From Corylus avellana (lineage: Eukaryota > Streptophyta > Magnoliopsida > Fagales > Betulaceae), in NCBI RefSeq assembly GCF_901000735.1, contig NC_081544.1, forward strand, positions 31,304,095 to 31,368,094: a stretch of 64,000 nt of DNA, read 5' to 3'. Positions within the stretch are counted from its first letter, which is position 1, and each line of letters begins with the position of its first letter. Shown in pieces: positions 46,075 through 58,482 of the stretch. The notes below the pieces were generated by a model. The model did no database searches. It was not told the DNA's origin and worked only from the letters and a program-made list of their open reading frames with translations. Both the position numbers and the translations under genes were made by a program.

Positions 46075-47047
46075 TGTCAATTTTAGAGGGTAATTTATAT
46101 TATTTTTCCTTTTCATCTTGACCGTGATCAAAAACCTCCATGGTACAATTTTTTTTTAAAACACTCCATGGTACAAATACTAATGAAACATAAGAAGTAT
46201 AATTAATATTTCAATGATGGTCTTCAATTTGTATTATATTTGAGGGAACAAAATAAATAGAGTTAATTGATTTTACAATTACAATTTTATTTTGTTGCAT
46301 TTAACCAAATATATGGTACCACATTGACCAAATTGAAGGCTGGCAGTACTTTTGATGCAATTTAGAAATTCACAAAATAATATCTCTTAGAAAAACATAT
46401 GCATCTTAGAGTAATGCTATTATTTACACATATTTATCACATTTATGTCACACCGACTGTCATGAAGTGTTTTAAGTGACTTACGATCCGTTTGGCTTTG
46501 TGATTTCAAAATGTGCGAGTATAAACATGATTTTTAAAAACGTAGTTAAGCGTTTGATAATATCGTATTTTGGTATTTAAATTGTAATTTAACCTTTAAA
46601 ATTGTGTGTTTTAAAAAACGCATTTGGCATCTCCTTGCTTGTGATTTGAAAACATGTTAAGCTATTTAAACATTATGTTAGTCGGTGTGACATGGGTGTG
46701 AAAAGTAATCTTACTCTACATCATAAGAGGTCTTTATAAAAAGAGAAATGCTACATGATGTTTTAAGTGCATACTCCTTAACATGTTAGTGAAAATTACC
46801 AATAGATTCAAAATTCAATTGTAATCCATCAAAAACTCAATGGTAATTCTCATTGCCACATCAGAAAGTATGCACTTGCTTAAAAAAATAATAATAATAA
46901 AAATCAAGTTGGAAGTAAGGAGATATCAAACAAGAAAAGAAAAACATGGAAATAAAACTCATTTAGTTTTTGGTAACTCTACTCTCCAAAAATAACACAT
47001 TTGGACGAAGTAATTTTCTTGAAAATAAATTATTGTAAAGTGCATTG

Positions 47048-47086
<39 letters not shown>

Positions 47087-47454
47087 CTGAAATATGTTGA
47101 TTGAGATCCATGTTTGATTTGGAATCTTGGATGCTTTAAAATTTGTTTAAAAAATCTGACACGTTCATATTTTCATAAGGAAAATGAAAATAAAACATGG
47201 AAAGTCACAAAACACTCCTTCAAATGAAAATGGAACCAAAAATCATAGCATTTAAAATTATTTTGAAACTTAGTACAATGATTTTAAATACTCAGAATGT
47301 GCTAGCAAAAGTTTTTAGCATTCTAAAAACGAAATTTTTCCCTAATTAAATTTATAGAGTAGCAATATTTCAGTAAGCATAAACGAGAGTATTATTGAAG
47401 CCGATACTTTTGAGTAGTAAAGATGGAATTATGATTTTCTCCAGTTCAAATAAA
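46047..47454. other. Intergenic, 3' flank of the ASNSD1-type gene, repeats only
   Basis: TA microsatellites at 46036-46071 and 47049-47081, a nested MITE (46408-46719) and AT-rich spacer. No coding exon is supported before the stop of the next gene at 47455. Confidence 0.6.
46408..46719. mobile_element. Nested MITE (one element inside another)
   Basis: The outer arms are inverted: agagtaatgctattatttacacat with atgtcacaccgac (46408-46451) against gtcggtgtgacatgggtgtg with agtaatcttactct (46681-46719). Between them lies a block with gatccgtttggctttgtgattt and gatttttaaaaacgtagttaa, which belongs to the dispersed family seen at 14693 and 18480. So the second family seems inserted into the first. 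Confidence 0.55.
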
Positions 47455-50400
47455 TCAAGTCATGTTTGGTGGCATGTGAATTGCTGCACTTCCTGCAGAT
47501 GCCTGATTCGCTGCGCGGTTACTACCAAAGTTCTTCCGATTTGATTCCCTTGCAATTCTTGAACCAAACTGCACCAGAATGAATCAGAAAGATTAAATCT
47601 GTTAATAATCAAATAGTGGTTAGCAAACAGAACCTTCTTCCAGATAAAGCTGACTTGTAAATTCATCATAGGTAACTGACATTGCAATGAGATCAACTCT
47701 AATTGCTTTTTTCTTATTTAGTTGCATCTGAGTTTTTAATACTGGAAAACCAGTCAAATTGATGTTATGTGATTTTATCGTAGTTCAAATAGATACTATG
47801 CTGATTATAGTATAAACAGATAAGTTGACAGCTCTACATACACAAGTACATGGCATCCCCATAGGAAGTGATATTATTATCTACCAAGAAAAGGAGAAAG
47901 AAAGCAAAATACCAAGTTCTGCCTAAAACTAAAGCATAGGAATACGTGCACTGAATGTCATAACATTCAAACTAGGTGTTCAAGATCAACAAAATTACTA
48001 TGAAAGGATACATACCTGAATTGCTCTTTTAGGCAGAACTGCTGCTTCATATAAACCAAGCAATTGTGCAACCTTTCAACAAACATAATGCACAAACAAT
48101 TTAATATCTAGCCAGGATTCACCACAAGAAATAGGAAACTTGACCTGAGAGACATTGATCTAATAACAAAGTTCAAAACCAAATATGTACATATAAGGTA
48201 ACATTTTGCGGTAAAATTTGAAATCCCCACTCAAGCTTGAAAGCAAACTTTCATATTAGCAGCAAAAGAGATATCAACATAGACCAAACCCGAATAAAGG
48301 ACAGAAATCATTTTGAGGAAAAACTGTATGGCAGCATTATATGAACATAGCAAGATGATGAGACAGGGAGTGAATCTAATGAACCGTCAATCTAGATTAG
48401 ATAAGAATGTTACAACTAACTTCACTTAACATTCTCGGGTTCCCTCCACTTCAGATGCCCTGTCATAGCATCCACTTTTTCCCAACAGAATTTTATATCA
48501 TCCACATGGTTAGCTTGACAGTTCAACTATCAGGGAAAATAACCATGCACAAGATAGTTTGTGGCACTATAATGGGCAGTAAATAAACTGTGATTCACTT
48601 GACCAATTTATTGTAAAGACACTCTTACAAAAGCATGCACATATGCTGGCACATTCTCAGATGTTACAGAAAATACTTTAAAAAACACATACAAAACCTT
48701 ATATCTGTTTCTATCTCATCTTTCATATATTAGGGTATGACAGAGAATGTAAACTTAACAAAAGATATGGCACTGACCTCTCTTAGAATCTTCTTGTCAC
48801 CGGTGCCACTAGGTTGATCAAGGTTGGCAACCTCCCACAAAGGAATATTAAGCAAAGTCCTTATAACATCTTCATCCAAGAAAGGGAATCTAGCCTTTGG
48901 GGAAAAAAGGGAAGAATTAGATGCTTACCAAATGAGACAAGTCAATGACATAATGAATAATCTTCATCTACGATTTTAGGAATACCTCTTTCCCGTTATC
49001 AGCAATACATCTATCATCTCTTCCTAGATTTCTCTTCCAAATTCTCAGCATGTCCAGTTTCATTTCCTCATGTAGACCAAGCCAACTGATACAGCATATG
49101 AGACCACCAGAATGAGTAGGCACAACAAACTTGTATCACTCCACAATTTACCAAAAGCTTTGTATAGTTATAGGTCACTACATTCGATGAATTAAATCAA
49201 ATCACTGTTACTCTAAACAGGAGAAATATCAGTTGTTAACATGTTAATACACAAGAGGAGGGTAATTCTGTGTCTCTCAAAATGAATTTAGCACTGATAA
49301 GTTTCCTTTATAAAAACAATAAATTTCAGAAGACCCTATCACCCCAATATGTGTATTAACCCATACAACAGAAGAATACAACTCCAGCAGCTGCGGATCT
49401 ACTGTAACTGTGAAGTTGGCCCATAACCAAAAGGCAACAGCAGGAAGTGAATCGCAGTAGCATACACACAAACAGCCAAACAAGCTGAATACAATATAGC
49501 GGAAGACTTCGATCCAAAATCAGTTTTTGAGTTTGCCAAGGGATTTTAATAGCAGCATTCACAAATCATGTTACTCTTTTCAGCCTCCTCATTTGGTCAC
49601 AATTAGCTATCAAATTGAGGGGATTATTTTGCTCTATACTTAATAAAGTAATTTTCTTAAAAGTTGACAGGGATTAGTGGCAGCACCAAAGGAAGTTTTA
49701 AAGGCCTAGCCTCAACTCAGAGGCCCAAATTCCGATAAAGGTGTCAGGATGTTAAGGGCCACTTTTCACGATTTTCAGCAACTAAATTTTGTTCAAACAA
49801 TCTCATCTAGTTCCATTGTTTCAGATGTTATTCCAGCTGCAGCAGCAAGCTACTTTTCACGTTTTATGCTTCATTTGGTCAACACACTGATATTAGAGAA
49901 TGAATGCTACTTTACATCATAGAAATTGAGCAAACAATCACATGTCCGCACAGACATGAAAAAAAAAAATAGTTCACAAGATCATCTAATTTATTCCAGA
50001 TAAGTGCATACCTTTCCTGTCTATATTTTGTTCTGTGCCTACCATAGCCAGCACATTGCTCATCAGCACCAGAACCAACAAGGACAATCCTGGCCTTGGA
50101 CTTGTATTTAATACGTTCAAGATCCTCATCATTATTATTGTTATTTCCTTCATACACCCAACCGCTGCCGCTAGCAGCCAGCCATAAAGCTATTCCTATG
50201 TTAAGGTCCTGCAGTTTCAATTTCACTTGAGATATACTATACCATACATTCAGAAAAGCATAATTGCAAACATGTATCAATGACAAAAGAAGAGAGATCT
50301 GGAACGATTCAAGTTACCCTGTTATTTAGTTATTTCATGGGAAAAAACAACTATAGGACAAAATTAAGTTCAAAGATCATAAGGTACCTTATGAGATCTA

Positions 50401-53400
50401 AAGGTGATTATGACCTAAGCCTACACTAAAGGAACATCAAAAGCACGCCAATCAGATAATTATGTGTATATGTTATCCCATGATATCAGGAGATTTGTAT
50501 CAGTTAGAACAACAAAAGAATATATGATTATTTATGTAATTCATTGGATGCTAAAAGCAGGGCATATCACAGAACAATGCAAGCTGCACTACGCTAAAGA
50601 AAGCGACGGGCTACCATGTAAGTATCTGCAGGATTTATTAGTGACATGACGTGCTTTGTTTCAAAATCCAATTTCGATAAATCAGCATCAGTCTCCACAA
50701 GTTTCCACCTGCATTTCCAATATAATCTGAATTGGTTAGAAATAGCACAAGGCAAGATGATTACAGAAGATGTTAGATTAAGACAGGTGTGAAAGCTGTG
50801 GTACTTTATACAACCCATAACACAAAAAGCTTCTTAGTACGGGAAACCAGAGACCAAGATAAAATTTTAATGCCATAGTCCATGCCTTCTCAAGGGTGCA
50901 ATTCTTCTCAACTCCTTTACTCCTGCCTTGGCAGAGATTCTATCGGGAGCAGACTGACCATCGAAGCTCACATTAAGTAGATCAATCTCATCTGTCAATG
51001 AAATTTGATAGGACATGATCTTAGCAAGAGGCTTGACAGAAGGATTTTATAATACATGTGATTATCTTAGCTTTCCAGTTTCAACTCCAATAAATTGGTG
51101 CCCAATGAGATATGTACAAAAATAACACAGAGCATTAGAGGGGAAAAAAATGTAAACATAGCTTTCACTGCAACACTTACAGCTGGGATCGAGGCATTGA
51201 TCCAGTAATGCTGCAAGTATCATAGAATCCAATCCACCAGAGAAAAGAACTGCCACTGGTGCAAGTTCCCCTTGTCTCATATCACAGGTAACTGCCTATG
51301 CATTTCATCTCAAAATAATTCAATTAGTACAAAAATCGATAAATCAAAAAAACCCAAAAGAGGAATAATTAAGCTTACTCAAGGTTAGTAAGTTGCAAAA
51401 TATTCCCTAATTTTTTACTCATCAATGAAGTGTACAAGCAAAAATATATGTATATCTCACTACCCCCATATAATGAAACTGGGTACAACTGAAATTCAGT
51501 TCAATCAGCTCTTGCACCTGAAAAATTCTATGCTGTGAAGTGCGCCGCATCACAGATTCCCTTAAAGCAACCAGCACAGTCTGTGCTGGCTCTGAAATTG
51601 AAAATTGAATAGGCCCTGCACAGTCAAGATAAAACCACATTTAAAGCATCATTACCAAAAAAAGAAAAAAGAAAAGGAACTACAGTTAGATTCTGCTATC
51701 ATCTTCATGAGTCAAAATGGAAGTCGTTCATATATTGTACATGTAGCCTTTCTAGAGAATGGTATGACATCCACCTGATTTGGGCGGCAATATACCTGAA
51801 CTGGCTGAATGCATATCATGTTGCTCTCTAGTAGTCTTAGAAAGAGAAAAGTATAAATCTTCAGGTTTGGGTCCAACAGAAGTTCTCTCCCAATCAAGCA
51901 ATTCTCTCAGTATGGCATTCCTCCATTCATGTTTTCTGACTTCACCAACCAGAAACCCATCCAATTTTGGAGCATCAAATGATATGCCGTATACCCCACA
52001 TGGAAGCTCTTCCCAGAAATTGAGGTTGTTAATTCCACTTTCAGCTTCAAAACCTGCAGTGCGTTGACATCACTTCATATGAAAATCTTTCTGGTATCAA
52101 GGGTCAATAATTCACAAAACTGAACAGCAAAAATGAAAGTGACTTGTTGGCTAATATACTAGTTAAGTAATAACTATTTTTCAGGGTACATGGCCATTGA
52201 TATTTTAAAACAGTAATAACAGGACCAATAAAGACAAGGAATCTTTACATATGAACTAATAAAGACAAGGAGACAGATATGGAGAACAAAATTTCAGAAA
52301 GGAAACGGCTTGGAATATAAGGAGAACTGCGTGGAGAGATGTCCTATTACATGGTGTCTCAAGATCAAGGAAAAGAACTAAAGTAAAAGAACAGAGATGG
52401 AAGAATGAAAAAGAAGAATATGTTCTTGAAAAATAATATACACAATTTACTTGACAAATCATTTCAGAATTACTCGTGAGCAAGAAAATCGACTTCAGCT
52501 CATTGTATTACTATTACAAACCACTGCACAGCAGAAGTTGAACCAGAACAACCAAAGGGGTAAAGCTCTACTGAGTACTGAGCATTATATACCAGAGCTC
52601 TGCTCAGTGGAAGAAACTGGTGATACAGAAGAAAGCAGGAACCGATTGTCCTCCAAAGTCGGCCAGTGAACAAGAAGGCTCCGCCTACCAAATGCGTCTC
52701 GACCAAACCACAGGGTCTTTGAACTTTCCTATAAATATTATATTAGGAAAACTTGAGAAATAAAATGCTCGAAAAGAGGCATATTCCACAAATTTAATCA
52801 ACACAAATAGAAACTTACCACTCAAAGTTACCTGCCAGTAGATCACAGACCATGGCCCCTTGATTGTAGAAAGAAGATCTGGAACAGAATTTTGTCCTTT
52901 TTCATCACAAGAGCATGTTTTTTCGCAGAAGCAGCACTTTCCCAGAGCTTGCATAAGAATTTCAGTATCATTGCTATCACCGTTAACGTAAATTCCTCCA
53001 AATATTTCACCTTCAAAGTAGATAGAACATAAAGTAGGATTCTGAGTTAAATATATCAACCTTATTAAATAATTACAGAAAAATAAAAGAAGAAGAGTAA
53101 TGCTAGAAACCACATTTTTATCTCACAACTATTTCACAAAGCTACATATCGTCATTCAGCATTATGAGATAATTGTGGGATAAAAATGTAGTTTCTCGCA
53201 TTACTTAAAGAAAAAACATATTATTGAAAAACAAAATTTAAAAGATATTAAATTAGCAAAAAATAAATAAATTCAAATATTAACTGTCAAATGAACCATT
53301 ACTTGACCACATAAAATAGTTCTGCTAGCATATAAGGTACCAACAAGACACACCAGCAGGACCCATATCCAACAAAAACTCAAATGAAAAATTAGGCTAA

Positions 53401-54824
53401 AAATCAAAAGAAACATTATGCAGGACAAAAATCAAATCATGATGGACACAAGCCCTTTGATCTAACCAAAGCAGAGACAAGTAAACATACCATTATATAC
53501 AAGAATATTCCCAGATATATCCATCAAGGGCTGAACAATAGGATTAACACCCCTGAGCTGTAAGGTGGCACCAATAAAGTGAAGTTCTGCCACAAATTTG
53601 GGCATGCTAAAACAATTTTCTAACTCATGTGTTTGTCCATTTGAATCAAATAAGCAATCATTTTTATTCTCAAGATGTTGCAAATACAACTCGCCCCTTT
53701 CTTTTGCCTCTTCTTCCTCAACAAAGGATATAATTTGTCGCTCCACGGCAGAGCCTGAATTCTTTGAACAAAGGAAAACCTTCTTGCTACCCAAGCTATC
53801 AGGACCCCTTCTCTGTAGAGCTGCTTTAAGATCATCTATGGAGAATACCAGCTGGTGCACCAATAAACATTAGTCACTTTTCCAAATAGCTAGGGACTAT
53901 AGAACAATTTGCACACTATCAAACGTTCAAATAAAACTTGATGAATTAAATAAACAACATATTTTAACTAGCAAGAAGATCCTTCGAGTGCGGTTATGAG
54001 AGGGAGATCTTAACCAAAACGCAACCAAAACATACCATTAACTCATTTAAGACAACATCTAGAACAAAACAATGCCAAATGTGACAGACGAATAATCTTC
54101 CATTTCTTTCTCTAAAACTGAAAAAATAATATCCAGATAATACCTCACAAGTCTGGTCTCGCATAAGCACTACCTAATATCCAATGATTTTTCACTTTCA
54201 TTCCCTTCTCCCAAATTTTCTAAGCAACCAAACAAAAATAATCACTGAATTTTCATCTCCGGAACTGAAAACTTTCTTAGCAACCAAATAAAGAACTAGC
54301 AGGAACAACAAGCTTCTAGAATGCACCTACTTCCCAACTGCCCTATCCAGCTAGCCAGAAACTCCACCGCCCTTCTAGGCATGACACCCACTCTACACCA
54401 ATTTTTTGATAAGTAAACCATATAATTAACAATAAAACGACGCGATTGAAAAACGCTAGTCTACCTGAATTCCGATGCATATTTCTGATTGCTCAATTAA
54501 ATGTTTGACTTCTTTTCTTTTTCTCTAGCCTAAATTATGAAGCCAGTTTAGCATACATTGCAAACACCAAATTTCCAGGCGAAAACTTTAGTTTTGCAAG
54601 CATAAATGAAATATTGGATGCACACTAATCAAGAATCACACTAAGTAAATTTACGTCCGGGTAACAATCAGTAAATAAGAAGAAGGAAAACAAAAGAATT
54701 GGTAAGCGTAAAGAATGACTTTTACTTGCTCGGCCTTGGACGCGGACGCTGGAGGTACGGAATCGAGAAGCAGAGATGTTGCATCAATACGAATGCCTGA
54801 GATAATCACAGCTATTCCACACAT
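47455..54824 (-). CDS. Asparagine synthetase domain-containing protein (ASNSD1 type)
   Basis: Fourteen exons (minus): 54726-54824, 53491-53851, 52832-53010, 52593-52728, 51796-52053, 51518-51615, 51181-51295, 50886-50991, 50615-50708, 50012-50208, 48986-49085, 48778-48894, 48016-48072 and 47455-47568. They give 676 residues. It begins MCGIAVIISG with the N-terminal Cys nucleophile of class II glutamine amidotransferases, then RRGPDSLG. The synthetase half has the pyrophosphatase loop SGGLDS (396-401) and SGADEQCAGYGRH (528-540). It differs from true asparagine synthetases and resembles human ASNSD1, whose reaction is unknown. Intron 8 begins with GC (AGAAG/GCATGG at 50886/50885); this junction is needed for RRWKLV. 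A six-codon upstream ORF lies at 54876-54896. The acceptor of exon 2 is the least certain junction. Confidence 0.9.
53095..53206. mobile_element. Short foldback MITE in intron 2 of the ASNSD1-type gene
   Basis: The arms gagtaatgctagaaaccacatttttatctcacaa and gataattgtgggataaaaatgtagtttctcgcattact are inverted copies with a few mismatches, leaving a loop of about 35 bp. Length 112 bp. The transcript could fold as a long hairpin. Target duplications are unclear. Confidence 0.65.
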
Positions 54825-54967
54825 CTCCTTCACTCCCTCTCGTTCTGCGTCTCCGTCGTCGTCCGTCACAAAAGTCTAAACCCTATATGAGGACATTGAG
54901 GAGAAGCAGGGTTTTTCATTTTTAATAATATAAATTAGAAATATGCTGAGTTAAAGAAGCAGCGAAA

Positions 54968-55039
54968 GCTTCCGTAGCATAGTGGTAGTGCGTTCGCTTC
55001 GTAAGTGAAAGGTCGCGAGTTCGATCCTCGCCGGGAGCT
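54968..55039 (+). tRNA. tRNA-Thr (anticodon CGT)
   Basis: A full 72-nt cloverleaf. Acceptor GCTTCCG pairs with CGGGAGC (one G-T pair). The D arm is GCA...TGC with loop tAGTGGTAG. The anticodon stem TTCGC/GTGAA holds loop TTCGTAA, so the anticodon is CGT and the codon read is ACG (Thr). The T arm is GCGAG-TTCGATC-CTCGC, which includes the B box. The discriminator base is T. There is no intron. It lies 144 bp from the ATG of the divergent ASNSD1-type gene. Confidence 0.95.
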
Positions 55040-55049
55040 CTTCTTACCG

Positions 55050-55055
55050 TTTTTT
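55050..55055 (+). terminator. Pol III terminator of tRNA-Thr
   Basis: A run of six T bases eleven bases after the tRNA 3' end. Four or more T bases are sufficient for RNA polymerase III termination. Confidence 0.85.
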
Positions 55056-57480
55056 CCTTCGCGCCTGAACGCCATTTCAGATCGTTGTCCCGCGTCCGTG
55101 TCCCAATAGTAAATGCAATAAAATTAAATCGAGCCCAAAATCATATAATAAAAAAACAAAGCCCATTTGATTGAAAATTGTTTTACTCTTCAAAAGGTAA
55201 ATGTAAAAATCAAAATTATTTAAAATAAGCTCAAAAAAATATGTTCAAAGAAAGCCCAATATGCTTGAAAGCCCATATATTATTGATTATCAACTTCCGG
55301 TTAGGTTTATTAGAGCAAATACTAAACTATTTAATGCATGATAGGAAAAATATTTATTAAAATTCAATGTGGAAACATATGGTCAAACTTTCTTAAAGAT
55401 AACATAAGTCATAAAATGCACAATCCATTTAAATAAATGAATAACACGATACAACTTGCATAACATGTTTAACAAATAATTCATGTTGTGTTGACTTACT
55501 TGTCCTGACCTGAATAATCAATTTAATTAAAAAATTATCAATTGTTGATGATGAAAATGGCATTTCATACAAATGTATTCAAACAAATTTAAATATAATA
55601 TTTCTTTTAATTTATTCAAATGGTTCAATAATTTTCAAAACAATTGTCTATTCATTCTCCCTCTCTTACATTATTTTTATGGTTCTAATTCTAACACCTA
55701 AACCAGAATATTATTTTCTTGAACTATACTAGGAATATATATGTACACTCGAATAGGGGGTAAGAAATCAAACATGTAACCAAACACTCTCTTTCTTCTC
55801 CAAATCCTCGCACAACTCATAGATAATGCATTGCATGGCGGCGCAATACCACCTACATCCGCGTCTCCTCCTCGTGCTTAGCACAGCATTGCGGATCTTC
55901 CTTATTAAGACCACCAGTTTGGCCAGCACTCATACCACCGTGGTGAAACCTCAACGCAAAAAAGTCAATCATCGTACTGACAATGCACAACCATACCACC
56001 AGCATATCAATGACACCCACGTTCATGCATGATCAACTTCAGTTGTGTGTGTGTGTGTCATTGATATATGGCTCGATTGAAATAAAAAATAAAATGAAAA
56101 TGAAAATATGATAAATCCAACACCTAATGGGGGTCAACCCTTCAATTGAGTACTTTAAGGCGGTGGCGGAGCCAGCCATTTTATATTGGGGTGCCGTTAA
56201 AATTTTTTGGCGTCTTAAATTTTTTTTTACCCTAAAAATTTGGTAATTCACATAATATATGCATTACAAAAAATATCTATAAAAATTCATAAATATGTGC
56301 TCAAATTGATATATTAAAAATGTAACATGTCGACACTATATCAAAAAGACAGAAATACCAACAACAAAAAAAATGTGTCTAGAATTGCATTTTACAAAGA
56401 GACTAGAGAAGAGAGAGCGTCTTAGAGATTTTTTTTTTTTTTTTTTTTGGTTGGGTGTAGGAGAAGGGTTGCAGTGGGTTAAATGGGGGTGCAGGAGAAG
56501 GGTTGCTGTACCTTGGGTAATGGGTAAGTAAAATTATAAAAAAAATATATATATTTTTTATTTTGAGGGTGTCAAAATTAAATTAAATTAAATCCTTGGG
56601 GGTGCCGCACCCCAAGGGTAACGTGGCTCCGCCACTGCTTTAAGGGGATCAACCTCCAACTGCTTTAGGCAAAGTTATGTTTATTTTTAAATGAATTGTC
56701 ATACCACATTTACACTGAATTTTCAGAATAAATCTGAACTTATTTAAATAAGAGAATCTAAGCTTTTTTTTTTGGTAAATGAGAATCTAAGGTTTAGCTT
56801 ACTAGAAAAATTGAATTAAAATATGTCAATACAACTTATCATGGTAATAACAATCTGAAATACCTATCATAAGAGAGTATCCACCGTACATACATACATT
56901 GATAAAGATTAACACATCTCATAATATCATTATGATATTTCCTTCGGTTGCGATTTCTTGAAGTAACATATTAACGTATTAGCGATTTACTTTCAATTTA
57001 ATTAAATCCACACCAAAAAAAAAAAAAAAGAAGTGTAACTAATGTTCTCCTCGTACTCTGTGGTCCATCATGTCATGTGTAGGATTGAGCTATAACCGAT
57101 GAATTTTGTTGTGGAGCATAGGCACACGTGTCACTCGTTAATTGGGCAGATACAAGTCTATATTTGTGGTACTGTCGTACCTGATGAGTTACAACTTACG
57201 ACCCACTGCCATCCAACTTCAACCTTTTTCCTTATTTGAAAAGAATTCCAAATTCAGTCACGTACGCACACCTCCTAAAAGTAAAAAAAACCCGTAAAAA
57301 AGGGTACTAAATTCACCAACCTTTTTAAGGGCTACAGTACGACAAATCACAGCCGTCCATCTACTTTTCCTAAAACAACAAGGTTTCCAGAGTTTGACCA
57401 GAACAGAAACACGAATCCAAGCCGAAGACGGCTAAGCCGTACATCTCCGTGCTGACTAAGAAACCGAATCAAAAGGGGCA
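55056..57480. other. Intergenic region tRNA-Thr to NTF2-RRM gene, no certain gene
   Basis: AT-rich spacer with a hAT MITE (56161-56637) and a perfect 14-bp stem-loop (56003-56016 against 56055-56070). The plus ORF at 55826-56032 (68 codons) starts MHCMAAQYH and has a hydrophobic LLLVLSTALRIFLI stretch and a His-rich end. It matches no secreted-peptide family I know, so it is left unannotated. Confidence 0.55.
56161..56637. mobile_element. Non-autonomous hAT element (MITE) with 8-bp target duplication
   Basis: Terminal inverted repeats: CGGTGGCGGAGCCA at the left and TGGCTCCGCCACTG at the right, with further matches inward (ttggggtgccg against ccttgggggtgccgcaccccaa). Perfect 8-bp target copies ctttaagg flank it (56153-56160 and 56638-56645). 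An 8-bp target is diagnostic of the hAT superfamily. No transposase is coded; interior AT-rich with a T-run near 56430. Confidence 0.85.
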
Positions 57481-58482
57481 AAAAATAAGAACTATAAATA
57501 CGCATATATCTATACATATGTATACCTCGTATATCACGCTCTCTAAAATTCTTTAGCCTCCTAAACACAGCTCTCAGAGCCGCACCCTCTTTCTCTCGGG
57601 AGGTAAAACACTCTCAACGTCGCCGATATATTGTTGTTATAATATGTTCATGTATTCGTTTTTGCGTTATAGATCGGTTACTTTTGTAGTGTAGATTGGT
57701 TTTTGGATTCTTTTCTAGACGATATTTGTGGTGCTTTGTCTTGCCTGGATCTAGGGTTTTACCTTGCGTGAATTATTCGATAAAAGTTCTAGTTCCGCGT
57801 GTTATTATGTTTGATTTTTTTTAATTGTTTTCATTCCTAATAGACTTCCTCAAAAAAAACGGCGATTTTGGTGCAAAGAATTTTCTTGATATATCTATCC
57901 TGATTTTAAAAAAAGTATAATTTTTTTTACAATTTTTCCCGAAGAATTATAATCCGTGAATTAGTCAAATTTATCCAATGTTTTTTTGAGAATAACATGT
58001 TTTATGTTTAGCGTGTTATGATTGGGTCTTGAGCAATTGTTTGGGTTCACGTTGATTATTATTTTGGTTAAGGATTTTGTTTATTACGAGTGGTTAAAGC
58101 ATGTTTAAGAGGTTGATTAAAAATTTTCTTAAATTTGTTTTATCTGCAACACGCGCACGCGTGCTCGTTGTTAATAAATATGTAATTTTTCATGTTTTTT
58201 TATTAAGTTCGAATGCATTCGTGCACACAAATAATTGTACTAACTTTCCTAGAAATTGTGTTATTCTTCATCCTGTTAAATTTAGTTTCAATGCTAGGAA
58301 TTGGTTTCTAACTTTGCGGTTGGCAGAATTTGTTTCCTTGTCCGTTTTTTTTCTTTAGTAAGATAAAATTTTCAAAAGAAAGACATATCTCCTCTTCTTG
58401 TGCATATTTTTTTTGTCTGGATCCAATATACAAGAATTTGGATTATTCTGTGGTGATTCTTTTCCATTGTATTGATGCAGAG
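57481..58482 (+). promoter_or_regulatory. Promoter, 5' UTR exon and leader intron of the NTF2-RRM gene
   Basis: A TATA box (TATAAATA, 57493-57500) is followed by a CT-rich leader that ends at donor CGGGAG/GTAAAA (57602/57603). The leader intron runs to the acceptor TTGATGCAG (58480), two bases before the ATG. Open frames inside the intron are not supported as coding. Confidence 0.7.
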
